Assembly (NCBI GenBank): GCA_037501455.1
Contig: CM074865.1
Span: forward strand, 37,554,501-37,618,500
Source: Lantana camara
Lineage: Eukaryota; Streptophyta; Magnoliopsida; Lamiales; Verbenaceae
Length of the DNA stretch: 64,000 nt
Direction: 5' to 3'
Of the stretch, positions 22,452 to 34,020 are shown piece by piece. The notes below the pieces were generated by a model. That model saw nothing but the letters and a program-made list of their open reading frames with translations. It ran no database searches and was not told where the DNA came from. A program made the position numbers and the translations under genes. Numbering within the stretch: position 1 is the stretch's first letter; every line of letters begins with the position of its first letter.

Positions 22452-24596
22452 TGTGACGCCCCGTCCGATAGATCGTACAGGTATGCGCCACGAGAGAGTT
22501 TATCTTATGCACGTGTGTGATTTAATTTCCTTTTTATGTGTTTAAATCCAACTTTGATTGAAAATGTGACATAATTGACTAAAAACCTAAAATGGTAAAA
22601 TATGAATTCTTGCATGACAACTTGAGAATAGAACTTGGATGAATTTAAATTAATTGTTGGAATTGGATTTAAATAGGACTTGGACCTATTTATGTGTTTT
22701 GGGCCTAACTTGAATTAGGTGAGTTCGGGTCATTCGGGACCAATATGGACTCGGGAATTCGAATTCAAATTTCGACACCACCATTGGACTTGAATCGGTG
22801 ATTCGGGTCCAACGGACCAACGAAATTTATTTTATATTTTTCGCAAACCATTTAGACTTTAAACCTTTTTAATTGGGATTTTTGGGCCGAAGGTCATTTA
22901 TTTGGGCCCAAATCCTATTAAAGCCTTTAGCCCCACTTTTTATCTTGGAAACCCTAATCTTGACCTAAAACTATTAGCCACCATATAAATAGCTTTATTC
23001 CCTTTTCATTTCATTTCAAACCACACAAGTTAGCTTCCAAGAGATTCATGGAGAAATTTCAAGAGAAGATCAAGACTTGAACCATTTTTCATTCTAAGAG
23101 CCCATATTCCTTGATTTCTCACTCCTTCACAAGACAAGAGTTTGGTGGTGCCGGTGAGCCCGAGGTTTAGAGTGTTTGGCCCTTCACACTCTCAGACTCT
23201 ACTACTACGAGGTGAGGTTTAGGATTTTGTATAGTTATGCGACCTATGGCCTTTACATGTTGATTTCTACCCTTGTATGCGAGTATATCTTATTATAAAT
23301 ACATACGTGTTGGATATGATATGTTTATGCGCTTTTGCGTGCGTCCTGCGTGTGTGGGAGCCTTCGTGGCTTAAATTCCACAGCGTAGGGATATGTATAA
23401 AAACCAGTTTTTGAGGCATATGTAAGCTATTTTGGAAAATTCAGTTGTGTTATGATTCTGTAGCGAGTTAGCCATGTTATATGGTATCTGTTTTGTCCTG
23501 TTATATTGTGGATCCGAGGAGCTACGGGTAATGGGGCCTCCGGGCCGGTTAGGGCCGTCGGAGTTTCAACCATGTGCGTAGTTTCCATTTGAGATATCAT
23601 TGCGCGACCTTAGGGTGATGAGGGAGGCGTGATATCTTGAGCCTTCGGCTAAGGCCGGGGATGACTCTTGTGGGTTCGCTACCCTCTTGAGATCGAGTCT
23701 ATTTTAGACGGTGTTATTATAGATGGTTTTGGGGACTGTACATCCCCTCCATCATTGGTGTAGCGGTTGGATTGATTGTGATTTATGTTCTGAGGAGTAA
23801 AGGTGGGAAGCTCGTACTCGTCAAGCAGTTGATTATGATATGTTATGGAATTATGAATCGGGATAGAGTCTTTCTGGAAAAATGGTTTCTAAACTTATAT
23901 CTATATCTTATTCGGGTTCTTTCAAAACATTTTGGTATGTAACACCTATCCCCGGTTCATGAGTCCATCCTTTTTATTTTGTGTTCTGCTCCTTATATAT
24001 ATATATATAATGTGGGTGTGCGTTAGCCCCCTCACTCGGTCAAGTTGACTGACCCCTCATTTACACTTTTAGTTGCAGGTTGTTGGCGTTTGCTAGGCGG
24101 AAGTGAGTCCTTTGAGTTGCACTTCGTCGGTCTAGTCTTTCTATTTGCATTTGTCTTTTCATACACTTTATTTATGCTTTGACCAGTAGACTTGAGATTA
24201 TATTTCACTGTTCGGTAGCCCTGCGTGGCACTTTCATTCGGCCCCTTGTGGCACTTGATGATTATTACCTTATGTTGATATTCGGGACTAGGGATTTATG
24301 CTAGTTGAACCCGTCACTTGTTATGTTTGTTGATCTATTATTCGGTATTAGGTATCTATGCTAGTTGAACCCGTCACCTGCTTTGCATGTTTTGTTTTAA
24401 ATGCTTCCGCTATCTATTGATGCTGGTTTTAATTGCTTCCGCATTCTGAGTTTTGGTCAAGTTAGATCCGCCTAGCCTAGTGTGTGAGTTGGTCTCCCGT
24501 TCGCTCTGATTCGGATTCGGGCATGGACTTTCATTTCATGCTTCGGGTCTGGGTCATAGTGCGGGGGATGTGGCATCCTCCGTTTGGGGTGTTACA
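22452..24596 (+). mobile_element. L10: solo LTR lacking the first intron-like region
   Basis: 2,145-bp solo LTR, TGTGACGCCCC...GGGGTGTTACA, with a perfect TTGTA duplication (22447-22451, 24597-24601). TATAAATA is at 22984-22991. The leader ends ...AAGACAAG at 23138 and is joined directly to AGTTTGGTGGTGCC (23139 on), which in sister LTR L8 is preceded by the acceptor-like TTGTCACAG (ending 25209). The second exon-like segment is 73 bp in both, followed by GAG/GTGAGG. Downstream it matches L8 at high identity. No coding region. Confidence 0.9.
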
Positions 24597-26766
24597 TTGT
24601 AAGTAATTAATTCCTAGTTGAATAATTGTATAAACATTTTAAATGAACAATTATGCTTAGCAATCGACTAAGGGGATGTATGTGTAATAATTCTAAACTT
24701 TTATAAATGACTTAGGGGATGTGAGTGTAATATTTATGAAACTATGAATGTGATTTGAGCTTGTGTACCAAACATGTTATGAAGTTGTAAAGTATGATCT
24801 TAAGTGAATTAAATGCACTCTTTATTTGTATCAAACATGCCATCGACCTACAACGGCTTTGTATGTTTATATGATTAAGTTGCTCTTACTTATGCACTTT
24901 ATAACTCGATATGAACTTGATGCTTAATTCTAATATTATAATTGAACCCTGTAACATTGGATGATTTAATATGCATTTTGTGAATACATTGACTTCCTAA
25001 ATTGATCTTGCATATTTGGATATGGAATTGCATGATGGTTGCTTGTAAATATGACCTTGTTGAGCATTGATATGCCTTGAATGACCACGACACCTCATCC
25101 AAGCACAACATGAACACTTATGCATAACCACGATCATGTTGAGCAACGCCGTGCGTCTTGTTTCGTTCATATAGAGTCTAAGTCTGGGCTTCTGTATGTC
25201 TTGTCACAGAGTTTGGTGGTGCCGGTGGGCCCGAGGTTTAGAGTGTTTGGCCCTTCACACCCTCAGACTCTGCTTTCATGAGGTGAGGTTTAGGATTTTG
25301 TATACTTATGCGACCTATGGCCTTTACATGCTGATTTCTACCCTTGCATGCGAGTATACCATACTATAAATACGTATGTGTCGGATATGATATGTTTATG
25401 ACCTTGCGTGCATTCTGCGTGGATGGGTGCTTACGGGCTTAAATTCCATCGCGTGGGTTCTGCGTGGGTGGGTGTCTACGGGCTTAAATTCCATCGCGTA
25501 GGAATATATATAAAAACCAGTTTTTGAAGCATATATAAGCTATTTTGGAAAAACAGTTGTGTTTTAATTATATAGTGAGATTGCCATGAAAGATTGGCGT
25601 TTGTGATCCGTTGTGATCTGTTCTGTTGTGATCCGTTGTGATCTGTGTGTGGATCTGATCCTGGTGAGCTGCGGGTAGTGGATCCCCCGGAACGGTTAGG
25701 GTCGTCGGGGTAATTCATTTATTTCGTAGTTCCATTTGAGATATCTTCACGCGACCCGTGCTGTAGGGAAGCTGTGGTATCTTGAGCCTTCGGCTAAGGC
25801 CGGGGAGGACTCTTGTGGGTTCGCTACCCCTTGAGGGTGAGTCTATTTTTAGACGGTTTATTATAGATGGTTAGGGCCAACGCGTGGCTCTTCCATCATT
25901 GGAGTAGAGGTTGGATTAATTTTGATTTACGTTATGAGGAGTTGAGGTTGGAAGCTCATACTCGCCGAGCAGTTGATTATGTTATGTTATGGAATTATGA
26001 ACCGGGATAGAGTCTTTCTGAAAAATGGTTTCTAAACTTATATCTATATTCATTTGGGTTATTCTGAAATGTTTTGGTATGCAACACCTACCCTCGGTTC
26101 ATGAGTCCATCCTTTTATTCTGTGTTGTGCTCTTTATATATATATATTGTGGGTGTGCATTAGCCCCCTCACTCAGTCAGTTGACTGACACCTCATTTTA
26201 TCTTTTAGTTTGCAGGATTCTTTTGGCTTGAGCTAGGCAGAAGTGAGTCTTCGGAGTCACACTTGTCAGTCTAGTAGGTGTTAGGATGCATTTGTCGCAT
26301 ACTTTACTTATGTTATGTATTTATGTTTCACACTTGCAGATTATGTTTATGTTCTACTTAGACCTAAACCCGTGTGGGGTTAGTAAGCTAGTGTTTGGAT
26401 GTTATTAGATATTGATGATACTTATGTTGTTTATTATGTTGGATTATGAATTGATATTCGGGACTAGGTATCTATGCTAGTTGAACTCGTCACCTGTTAT
26501 GTATGTTAAACATTCGGGATTAGGTATTTATGCTAGTTGAACCCGTCACCTGCTTTGCATGTTTTGTTTTAAATGCTTCCGCTATCTATTGTTGTTGGTT
26601 TTATTTGCTTCCGCACTCTGAGTTTGTCAAGTTAGATCCGCCTAGCCTAGTGTGTGAGTTGGTCTCCCGTTCGCTATGATTCGGATTCGGGCATGGACCT
26701 TTTATTTCATGACCGGGTCGGGGTCCTAGTGCGGGGGATGTGGCATCCTCCGTTTGGGGTGTTACA
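24597..26766 (+). mobile_element. L8 fragment 3: 3' part of L8
   Basis: L8 continues after L10 with an acceptor-like site ending at 25209, a 73-bp second exon-like segment and a donor-like GTGAGG at 25283. A locally duplicated segment with a repeated ACGGGCTTAAATTCCATCGC lies at about 25400-25500, and the terminal boxes follow. It ends GGGGTGTTACA at 26766. The LTR without inserts is about 4.2 kb. No gene. Confidence 0.85.
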
Positions 26767-26911
26767 TTGGTTCTTATTATACTTTAAGCATGCATATGTA
26801 TTCCTTTTCATGAAATATAACATTTGGAAGTGAATTATATGAGTTTTGATGGGATATGGTTGTGGTTCGTGCTCCCCTGTTCTTCATGCTCTGTTTCTGC
26901 TTCTACTGCGT

Positions 26912-27119
26912 AACGGGAACGGCCCTTCCCGTTCCCTTTGTATTTGGGAAAGGCCGTTCCCATGTTTAAAAATGCAGGCTTGGCGGCGAGGGCGGGAACG
27001 GCCCTTCCCGTTTTGGTTCACAAGCCGGAACGACCGTTCCCATCTTCGGGGAGCAACTTCGGGGAGCTGGGAACAGCCCTTCCCATTTTGTACTAAGGGC
27101 CGAAACGGTCGTTCCCAGG
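26912..27119 (+). repeat. Near-palindrome cluster in L7
   Basis: Six dyads built on GGGAACGG..TTCCC. 26912-26933 has perfect 8-bp arms AACGGGAA and TTCCCGTT. Others are 26945-26962 (TGGGAA/TTCCCA), 26992-27013, 27025-27042, 27068-27085 and 27100-27119. Spacing is 10 to 35 bp. Confidence 0.85.
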
Positions 27120-27614
27120 CCTCTAGAGAGGCAGAAACATTCTACATAAAAAGGGAATTTTGGGGTTTGATTCCAATTATTTATTTGACCCCAAATTGTT
27201 ATTATATGATTGATTACATGCCAAAACATGATATTTACATGCTACGTTGCTCATTGCACGAAGTCTCGTTACGTGATCATGCCATGCGTCTTATTTGGTA
27301 ATATTCTTGAATTGTGGTCTCATGCACGTACATTGTCCCGTTTCTTGTCCAATTATTCTCCAGGGCGGAGATTGTTGATCACGAGCACGTTCATGCATCC
27401 ATGAGTCGTCGTGTCACTTGTCAGGTGAGGTTTAATTGCTAGTTATATAGAACCCGTATACCCCTTATGTGATCTTTCTGCCAAAAGGTAATTATATCTA
27501 TAATTTTGAATGAAATCACTTATCATTTCAAGCAAGTCATCTTCATGAAAAGCAAGCAAGCTATGTATCGTGCATGTTTTAGGCGAGTAGCATGACCGTT
27601 CACGTTGGGCCCGA

Positions 27615-27717
27615 GGGTAGTGACTTGAGCCAACCGGGAAAGCAAGGGCTGACGGGTAACCCTCGCGCTATCCTCACCACATTGGGATGACCCCTGAATC
27701 CGCTAGGAGATTAGTGG
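27615..27717 (+). other. Covarying stem-loop module in L7
   Basis: Outer stem GGGTAG (27615-27620) with CTATCC (27668-27673). Second hairpin CCGCTA (27700-27705), loop GGAGAT, TAGTGG (27712-27717), with one G-T wobble. The intervening AGCAAGGGCTGACGGG is conserved. Confidence 0.65.
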
Positions 27718-28591
27718 AGGAAGGAGTTCCGGGCTTAGGGATTCATGTACCCTCTGCTAAACACGTCGTGGATGGTGAAGGCCAGCTACCTTCCCATCAT
27801 TGGAGGGAGAAGGAGACTGGGGACGGGTCCGGCACCACGGATTGTCCTCGGGTTATTGCATGATTTTCATTCATTGACTGTATTGCCTGAATTCACGATT
27901 GCACTGGTGCACTGTAATTGAATTGCATGATCACCTATTGATTAACAAAGCAAGCATGTTTCATGTACATTTGGAGTAAGGTTGGAGACTGCCCTCACTC
28001 GCCGGGGCCATGTATTGAATGCATGAAAATGATCAAGTATTTAATATTGACAGTTGTATTCTCAGGCGAAGATATCTCATTATTGAATTTATACGTTTAT
28101 CTTTTCTAAAACTTTACCCAAGAATATAGCTTGCATGTTAACTGCGCAAATATTTATTTAAACCCCTCACTCAGTCTTCACAGACTGACGCCTCCACCTT
28201 TCAGGTTCTTGCAGGTGCACGCTAGGCGGGAAGTGAGTCGAGTCCAGTTTTTGGAGTCGAGTCAGGCACGGTGCATTTTATTTGATTATTTATGGTTGCA
28301 TATGAAACTATTGTAAATGTTAATTGTTATGAATCACGAAGATGATAATGTATTGATATATGAGACGTAGTTCGAAATAGCATATTTTGATAATTGTTAT
28401 GTGATATTGGATATATTATGCTTCCGCGTTATTTCTGATGCATTTATAGGTTAGTCCCGCCTAGCTGGTTGTCATTTTATTTTTATTGTCACCCGTTCGC
28501 TGCAGGTTGGTTCATCTACGGACCATCCATTTCGTGTGTGGATTGACCTGTAGTGCGGGGGTGTGGCATCTCCACGTGCAGGGGTGCTACA

Positions 28592-31294
28592 CAATCTACA
28601 CCCCAAGTAAAACCCAACCGACACTTGTCGCCTAGCTTGACTCGGAAGTACCTACAAACTCAAAAGAAAGGAAAAAGGGGAAAACAACAGTGAGGGCTAG
28701 TCCTAATGACTAGTGAGGGGGCTAACTCACACACCCGATACACATATATATAGAGCAAAGCAATTAATCAAATCGAAAAGATCCTTGAACAGAGAGTGGG
28801 TTTTGCAAGCCAAAGAAATTCCCGTGATATAGATATACATAGGTTTCATTGAGAAAACTTAAGCCCAAAGGCCAAACATCAAGTTTTAAGACATTTGAAG
28901 CCCACTCTCGTTTCCTAGATCATACAAACTTAACCAACTCGGCGAGTACGAGTCACACTTCTCACTTCCATACACAAAGGGCATATTAAAGCAAAACAAA
29001 ATCATAATCCATCCCCAACACCGAGTGATAGAACGGTTGACGGCCCTAACTATCCATATACACATACGAGACAAGGTTTAATCACGACCTTGAAACCTTC
29101 GACGGTTAACTCCGCCGGCTCAAGAGAAACACCCTTCCTCGATCCTCCCAAGGTTGGATGAGACTCTCAAATGGAGGTGTTGATGGAAGAGCTCGGCGAC
29201 CCCTCGGTCGTCCCGAGATTGCCATACCACACTCCGGGGCCCAAAACTTATCACAAAAATCACACACATACCACAAAGCTTATCTTTTGAAGCCACATCT
29301 CGCTTACTCACACACACTTGCATAACGCTAAAGTTTTCCAAACAAAAGTAAAATAGTTTATATACTTATACAAAACGTTTCCAAAATCTTATAACAAGCG
29401 GGACAAGCCCTCAACATAAGTATCATACACATATTTAACATATATTATACATAATCGCATGCGAGACTTCAAATCAAGTAGGGTTATAGGTCTTTTAACT
29501 AAAAGAATAAAAACCTCACCTTATCAACGCGTGTAGTGGTGACAAAAGTGAAAACCGGACACCTAAGGAGCAAGCTCGTCCACAACGGGAAGGTCCTCTG
29601 AACAAAGGAAACAACAAGAGACACTCTTAGACTCAATATGAACCATATTAACGCTCGGTAAATGCGGATGTATGTTTATGATGCAAATGATATGAAATGA
29701 ATCTATGTTTAGGTCATTTAAGAGCATACAATGCATCTAAGATCATATCTCATAAACGAGGGCATAGAACAAGCCATACATTTGCAACATAAAGCTTCAC
29801 ACATAATATAACAAGTTCATCAAACATACAAGTCATAAACGAGCCAAGAAAGGCCAACAAAAAGCAACGAAATGGCGAAAGAAACCTCCCCGGGGCGCCA
29901 CCATGATGGACACGGCCGTGTCCAAAATGCAAAGGGAATGGACGAGGCCGTGTCCAATTTAATTAAATTCAGGAGGCACAAGTTGAACCCTCAACACGGC
30001 CGTGTCCATTTCCCCTTGTTTCATGACACGGCCATGTCATGATTCGGCCCCGAAAAAAAAAACGCAGCAGCTTCGGTTTTTGAAGATCAAAACAGGGCAT
30101 TTCGGTTTCAAGCCTTAGGGAGTCTCGTAGGCCATCAAAAGCACATACAACATTCATGAAAATAACACCAATTCAACATATAATCAAGCCACAAAATGAG
30201 CAACAAGATCAGCTCCAAAAATGTAAGAAAACAAGGCAAGAGAGGAAAGGAATAAATCAAGCTATATCATCAAATATCTCAAGAGTTCATTAATGGAAAT
30301 TCAACCAAATCTCAAATAACATGAAAGAACATGCAATAAATACTTAGAATTATGTCTTAGGAGCAACATATAATCACCAAGACTCAAGAAATTCAAACAT
30401 AGAGGCAAGAATGAACAAATTCACCCAACTTCCCCTATTCATCATGCTAGCTATATCTCATCAATCCACCATGGAATTCAGTCCAAAAGCACATAAAAGG
30501 AATAGGAAAGAATGTAGATTGACATTATGAACTTACCTTTCAAATTTGGGAAGATTTGGAAGTGATTTGAGCTCAAAATCACAAAAATGGCCAAAAGGGG
30601 TTTTTTCCTTCTCTCTTTCTCTTGGAGCTGAGCTTGTATGGTTTGGGGAAGGGGTTTGGTTCGGTTTTCACAGAATATGGGGCAAGGGAGAGAGTTAAAT
30701 CAAGGTTGGGAGTCATGGTTAAGGTTTAGTTGAGTTTAAGAGGGACCCACAACTCAAGGTTAGGTCAAAAGATATCTCTTAGGTGCAAGGTGCTCGTTCC
30801 AGTCGAATTTCGGAGGTCTAAACGAGCTCATAAAAATGTGAGGCTTATTCCATTGAACCCGAGTCGTCGAAATGAGTCCAACGTGGTGACGGAATTCAAA
30901 TCCGAATTCCCGAACTCAAGATATGCCGCCCGGAACCCAAGCTGCGCTAAATGCTCTTTAGCCTCCTTTAGGTCCCGTCTCCAAAATGAACCAAAAAGAC
31001 AAACCAAACAAGTTCCAAAACACAAAACGAGCATATAAACGATTCCATAACTCCCATATTTCGTACATATCAAGAATTCACACAAATCAGAATTAAATTC
31101 GGATCCAAAACGAGCAAAATTACGAAGCAAGAAAGTTAAACGCTCAAAATAATCAAATTCATATTAAAGTAATTAAGTTCAAATAACTTCAATTATTGCA
31201 CGTTAGCAATTAAATATCACATAATCACGTAAATAAATAATTAAATTGCGCACATAATAGATTACCTGAAAGTCCGATCAGTCGGGATGTTACA
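28592..31294 (-). mobile_element. RT-B left (3') LTR, inner fragment
   Basis: Continuation of the RT-B left LTR, ending GATGTTACA at 31294. It matches 36343-37215 plus 47788-49608. On the minus strand it shows donor-like AAG/GTAAGT at 30536 and acceptor-like TTGTTCAG ending at 29598, with the palindrome cluster between them. No gene; short frames here are not conserved between the two LTRs. Confidence 0.88.
29907..30042 (-). repeat. Near-palindrome cluster in RT-B left LTR
   Basis: 29907-29924 is a perfect 18-bp palindrome, TGGACACGGCCGTGTCCA. Related copies are at 29939-29956 and 29993-30010, and 30021-30042 has arms TCATGACA and TGTCATGA. The right LTR carries the same four with C-to-T or G-to-A changes. 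Confidence 0.88.
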
Positions 31295-31312
31295 AACCTC
31301 CCTCCTTCAAAA
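31295..31312 (-). other. RT-B polypurine tract
   Basis: Immediately inside the left LTR, AACCTCCCTCCTTC reads as a purine-rich GAAGGAGGGAGGTT on the minus strand, the expected plus-strand primer next to a 3' LTR. Confidence 0.8.
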
Positions 31313-31361
31313 GGACCTATCCTCAGGTCCGAGGCGAGGTCTTGAAATGTTTCGGATACAA

Positions 31362-32287
31362 CTATTTCATCTTATCCTCGGTCTCCCAAGTGGCTTCTTC
31401 TGATTTCTGATCACGCCATAAGACCTTTACAAGAGGGATTTGCCAGTTTCTGAGCTCTTGCATCTTCCGGTCCAACACCTTAACCGGGTACTTCTTAAAG
31501 GTCAAATCCGGCTCTAACTGTACCTTCTCAGCTGGAAGAATAGAAGACTCATCGGGATAATGTTTCCGAAGTTGCGAGACATGAAAAACATTGTGAATCC
31601 CGGTTAAGCTCGGTGGTAATTCAAGTCTGTAAGCTACTTCCCCAACTTGATCAAGGATCTCAAAGGGGCCTAAGTAGCGAGGGTTATGCTTCCCATCTTT
31701 ACCAATCCGAGCATACCCTTTTCTAGGAGATGCCTTTAAGAAGACCTTATCTCCAATCTCAAACTCCAAGGGTCGTCTTCTTTTATCTGCGTAGCTTTTT
31801 TGTCGATCTTGCGCTGCTTTCAACCTTTGTCGAATCACTTTCACCATCTCAATAGTATCTTGAATTTCCTTAGGTTTCTTAGCTCTTTCGAGCTTTCCAT
31901 CTTTAGTCCATCTCCACTCGTCAATATCCCAAAAGAGAGGGGACCGACATTTTCTTCCATATAAAGCCTCATACGGTGCCATACCAATTGAAGACTGAAA
32001 ACTGTTATTGTAGGCATACTCAACCAAATCCAACTGCTCATCCCACGAATCCTATAATCCAAGGCACAAGCACGAATCATGTCCTCGAGATACCTTATTA
32101 ACCTCTCAGATTGACCATCCGTCTGTGGGTAAAACGCAGTACTAAACTGAAGCTTTGTCCCCAAACACTTCTGTAATTCTTGCCAAAAACTTGATGTGAA
32201 CCGAGGATCCCTATCTGAAACAATACTAACTGGTACACCATGTAACCTAACAATCTCTTTCCCATATAACCGGGCCAACTTAGGCAC
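31362..32287 (-). pseudogene. RT-B integrase C-terminal half and chromodomain-like tail (broken)
   Basis: Degenerate second half of the integrase that inserts the cDNA into chromatin. The 32287 to about 32045 part contains [12 protein letters not shown] (second catalytic Asp) and [16 protein letters not shown] (catalytic Glu). After a frame change near 32040, the 32033-31362 part has the conserved YNNSF...[15 protein letters not shown], a GPFEIL segment and a tail VLDRKMQEL...PLVKVLWR...EEATWE. That tail resembles the divergent chromodomain of Tekay-type chromoviruses. Frameshifts at about 32288 and 32040 break it from the rest of pol. Confidence 0.88.
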
Positions 32288-32288
32288 C

Positions 32289-33422
32289 TTAGGACATTTT
32301 TACCTTGAGGAAATGAGCTGATTTCGTCAACCGATCAATAATAACCCAAATCCCATTGAAACCTCCTTTGGTCCTTGGCAAGCCGGACACGAAGTCCATT
32401 GTCACTTGCTCCCACATCCATTCGGGAATTGGAAGTGGTTGGAGAGTTCCTCCCGGTTTTTGGTGTTCTGCTTTCACCACTTGGCATGTTTGACACCTTC
32501 TTACAAAATTAGCAACGTCCCTTTTCATGCCGTTCCGCCAATACAAAGTCCTTAAATCCTTATACATCTTGGTGGTACCGAGGTGTACAGAATAAGCTGA
32601 TCTATGTGCCTCATCAAGTACCAAATGTTTAAGTTCTTCCGGAACACAAACTCGAGCCTTAAACCGAAATAACCCTGAATCATCAAACCCGAACTTGGTT
32701 TCAGGATCAATCCTTGCCTTAGCCACCAATTTCTAAATTTTCGGATCTATAGATTGAGCTTCTATCAATCTTCGCTTCAAATTCGGCTGGACCGAAATAT
32801 TAGCCAAACGAGCTTCCGAAACCAAAACCACTGAACTCTGTTTACTAGAGCCTGCTTCCAAACTCAAAACACTAGCTTTCTTGCCCAAAGCATCTGCAAA
32901 CACATTAGCTTTACCCTGATGGTACTGAATCCTACAATCATAATCCTCGAGTAATTCCATCCAGCGCCTCTGTCTTACATTCAAATCTTTCTAAGTAAAC
33001 AAATACTTAAGACTCTGATGGTCGGTGAACATTTCAAAAGTGACTCCGTAGAGAAAATGACGCCATTTTAGCAAAGCAAACACCACTGCGGCGAGTTCCA
33101 AATCATAAGTGGGATAGTTTCTCTCGTGGTCCTTTAATTTCCTAGAGGCGTAGGCCACTACTTTGCCATTCTGCATCAGCACACAACCGAGACCTTCCTT
33201 CGATGCATCGGTGTAAACTGAGTAGCCTTCTGAACCCTCGGGTAGGGTTAAAACCGGTGCAGTAGTCAATCTCTCCTTAAGAGTTTGAAAACTCTTCTCA
33301 CACGCCTCATCCCACTCGAATTTAACATCTTTCTTGGTTAACCGGGTCAACGGGGAAGCAATCTTCGAGAAATCTTTCACAAAGCGCCTATAATAGCCTG
33401 CTAACCCAAGAAAACTTCTCAC
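32289..33422 (-). pseudogene. RT-B RNase H and integrase N-terminal half (broken)
   Basis: One frame with two internal stops (near 32990 and 32732). The RNase H part (33422-32991) has [12 protein letters not shown], the catalytic-type Asp in [25 protein letters not shown] and DHQSLKYL. The integrase part (32729-32289) has the zinc-binding His-His-Cys-Cys set (H42, H49, C79 and C82 of that segment) and the first catalytic Asp in MDFVSGLP. The family normally makes one polyprotein; here stops and frame changes make it a pseudogene. Confidence 0.88.
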
Positions 33423-33484
33423 TTATGAGGCATTCCTTGGTTACTTCCAAAACATAACCGTCTTAATCTTCGTCGGATCCACTT

Positions 33485-34020
33485 CTATACCATTCCCGAA
33501 ATGAAGTGACCCAGAAAGGAAACCCGGTCTAACCAGAACTCACACTTACTGAACTTAGCAAACAATCGATGCTCCCGAAGTGTAGACAAGACGATGCTCA
33601 AATGCCGCGTATGCTCTTCCTCGGACCTCGAATACACCAGAATATCATCTATAAAAATGACCACGAATTTATCGAGGTAAGGCCGGAATATTCGGTGCAT
33701 CATATCCATAAACGCGGCTGGGGCATTAGTAAGACCAAAAGGCATGACCACGAACTCGAAATGCCCATATCTCGTGTTGAAACCCGTCTTCGGTATATCC
33801 TCCTCCCGGATACGCAACTGATAATACCCTTGTCTTAGATCCAACTTAGAATAAACACTTGAACCTTGAAGGAGATCGAACAACTCTTCGGTAACCGGTT
33901 CAGCTCACGGTAGTCAATACACATTCGCAAAGTCCCGTCTTTCTTCTTTACAAACACGACCGGAGCACCCCACGGAGAAGTGCTCGGGCGAATGTAACCA
34001 CACTCTAAGAGCTCGTCAAG
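33485..34020 (-). pseudogene. RT-B reverse transcriptase (broken)
   Basis: Reverse-transcriptase core in 33883-33485, with [24 protein letters not shown] and the active-site FIDDILVYS (Asp pair near 33649). Upstream, 34020-33900 encodes the ECGYIRPS...YRELN segment in another frame. The stretch that normally joins YRELN to the LFDLL motif is shortened and out of frame, and the segment is also out of frame with RNase H. Enzyme activity is not expected. Confidence 0.88.

Larger units (their letters stand above)
26767..28591 (+). mobile_element. L7 fragment 2: 3' part of L7
   Basis: L7 resumes with TTGGT and carries a palindrome cluster, an acceptor-like CTCCAG ending 27363, and a 61-bp second exon-like segment (27364-27424) followed by GTGAGG. 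A stem-loop module and the terminal boxes follow, ending GGGTGCTACA at 28591. The following CAATC does not match CACAC before L7 at 15972-15976, so no target duplication is visible. The 151-codon frame at 26846 overlaps the palindromes and is not a gene. Confidence 0.82.

Noticed and set aside
26912..27119. CRISPR-like repeat array
   Set aside because: Units are imperfect dyads with variable spacing in a plant LTR; there are no constant direct repeats, unique spacers or cas genes.
26846..27301. 151-codon open frame as a gene
   Set aside because: It runs through the palindrome cluster of LTR L7, has an antisense frame of similar quality, and shows no domain; GC-rich dyads explain the openness.
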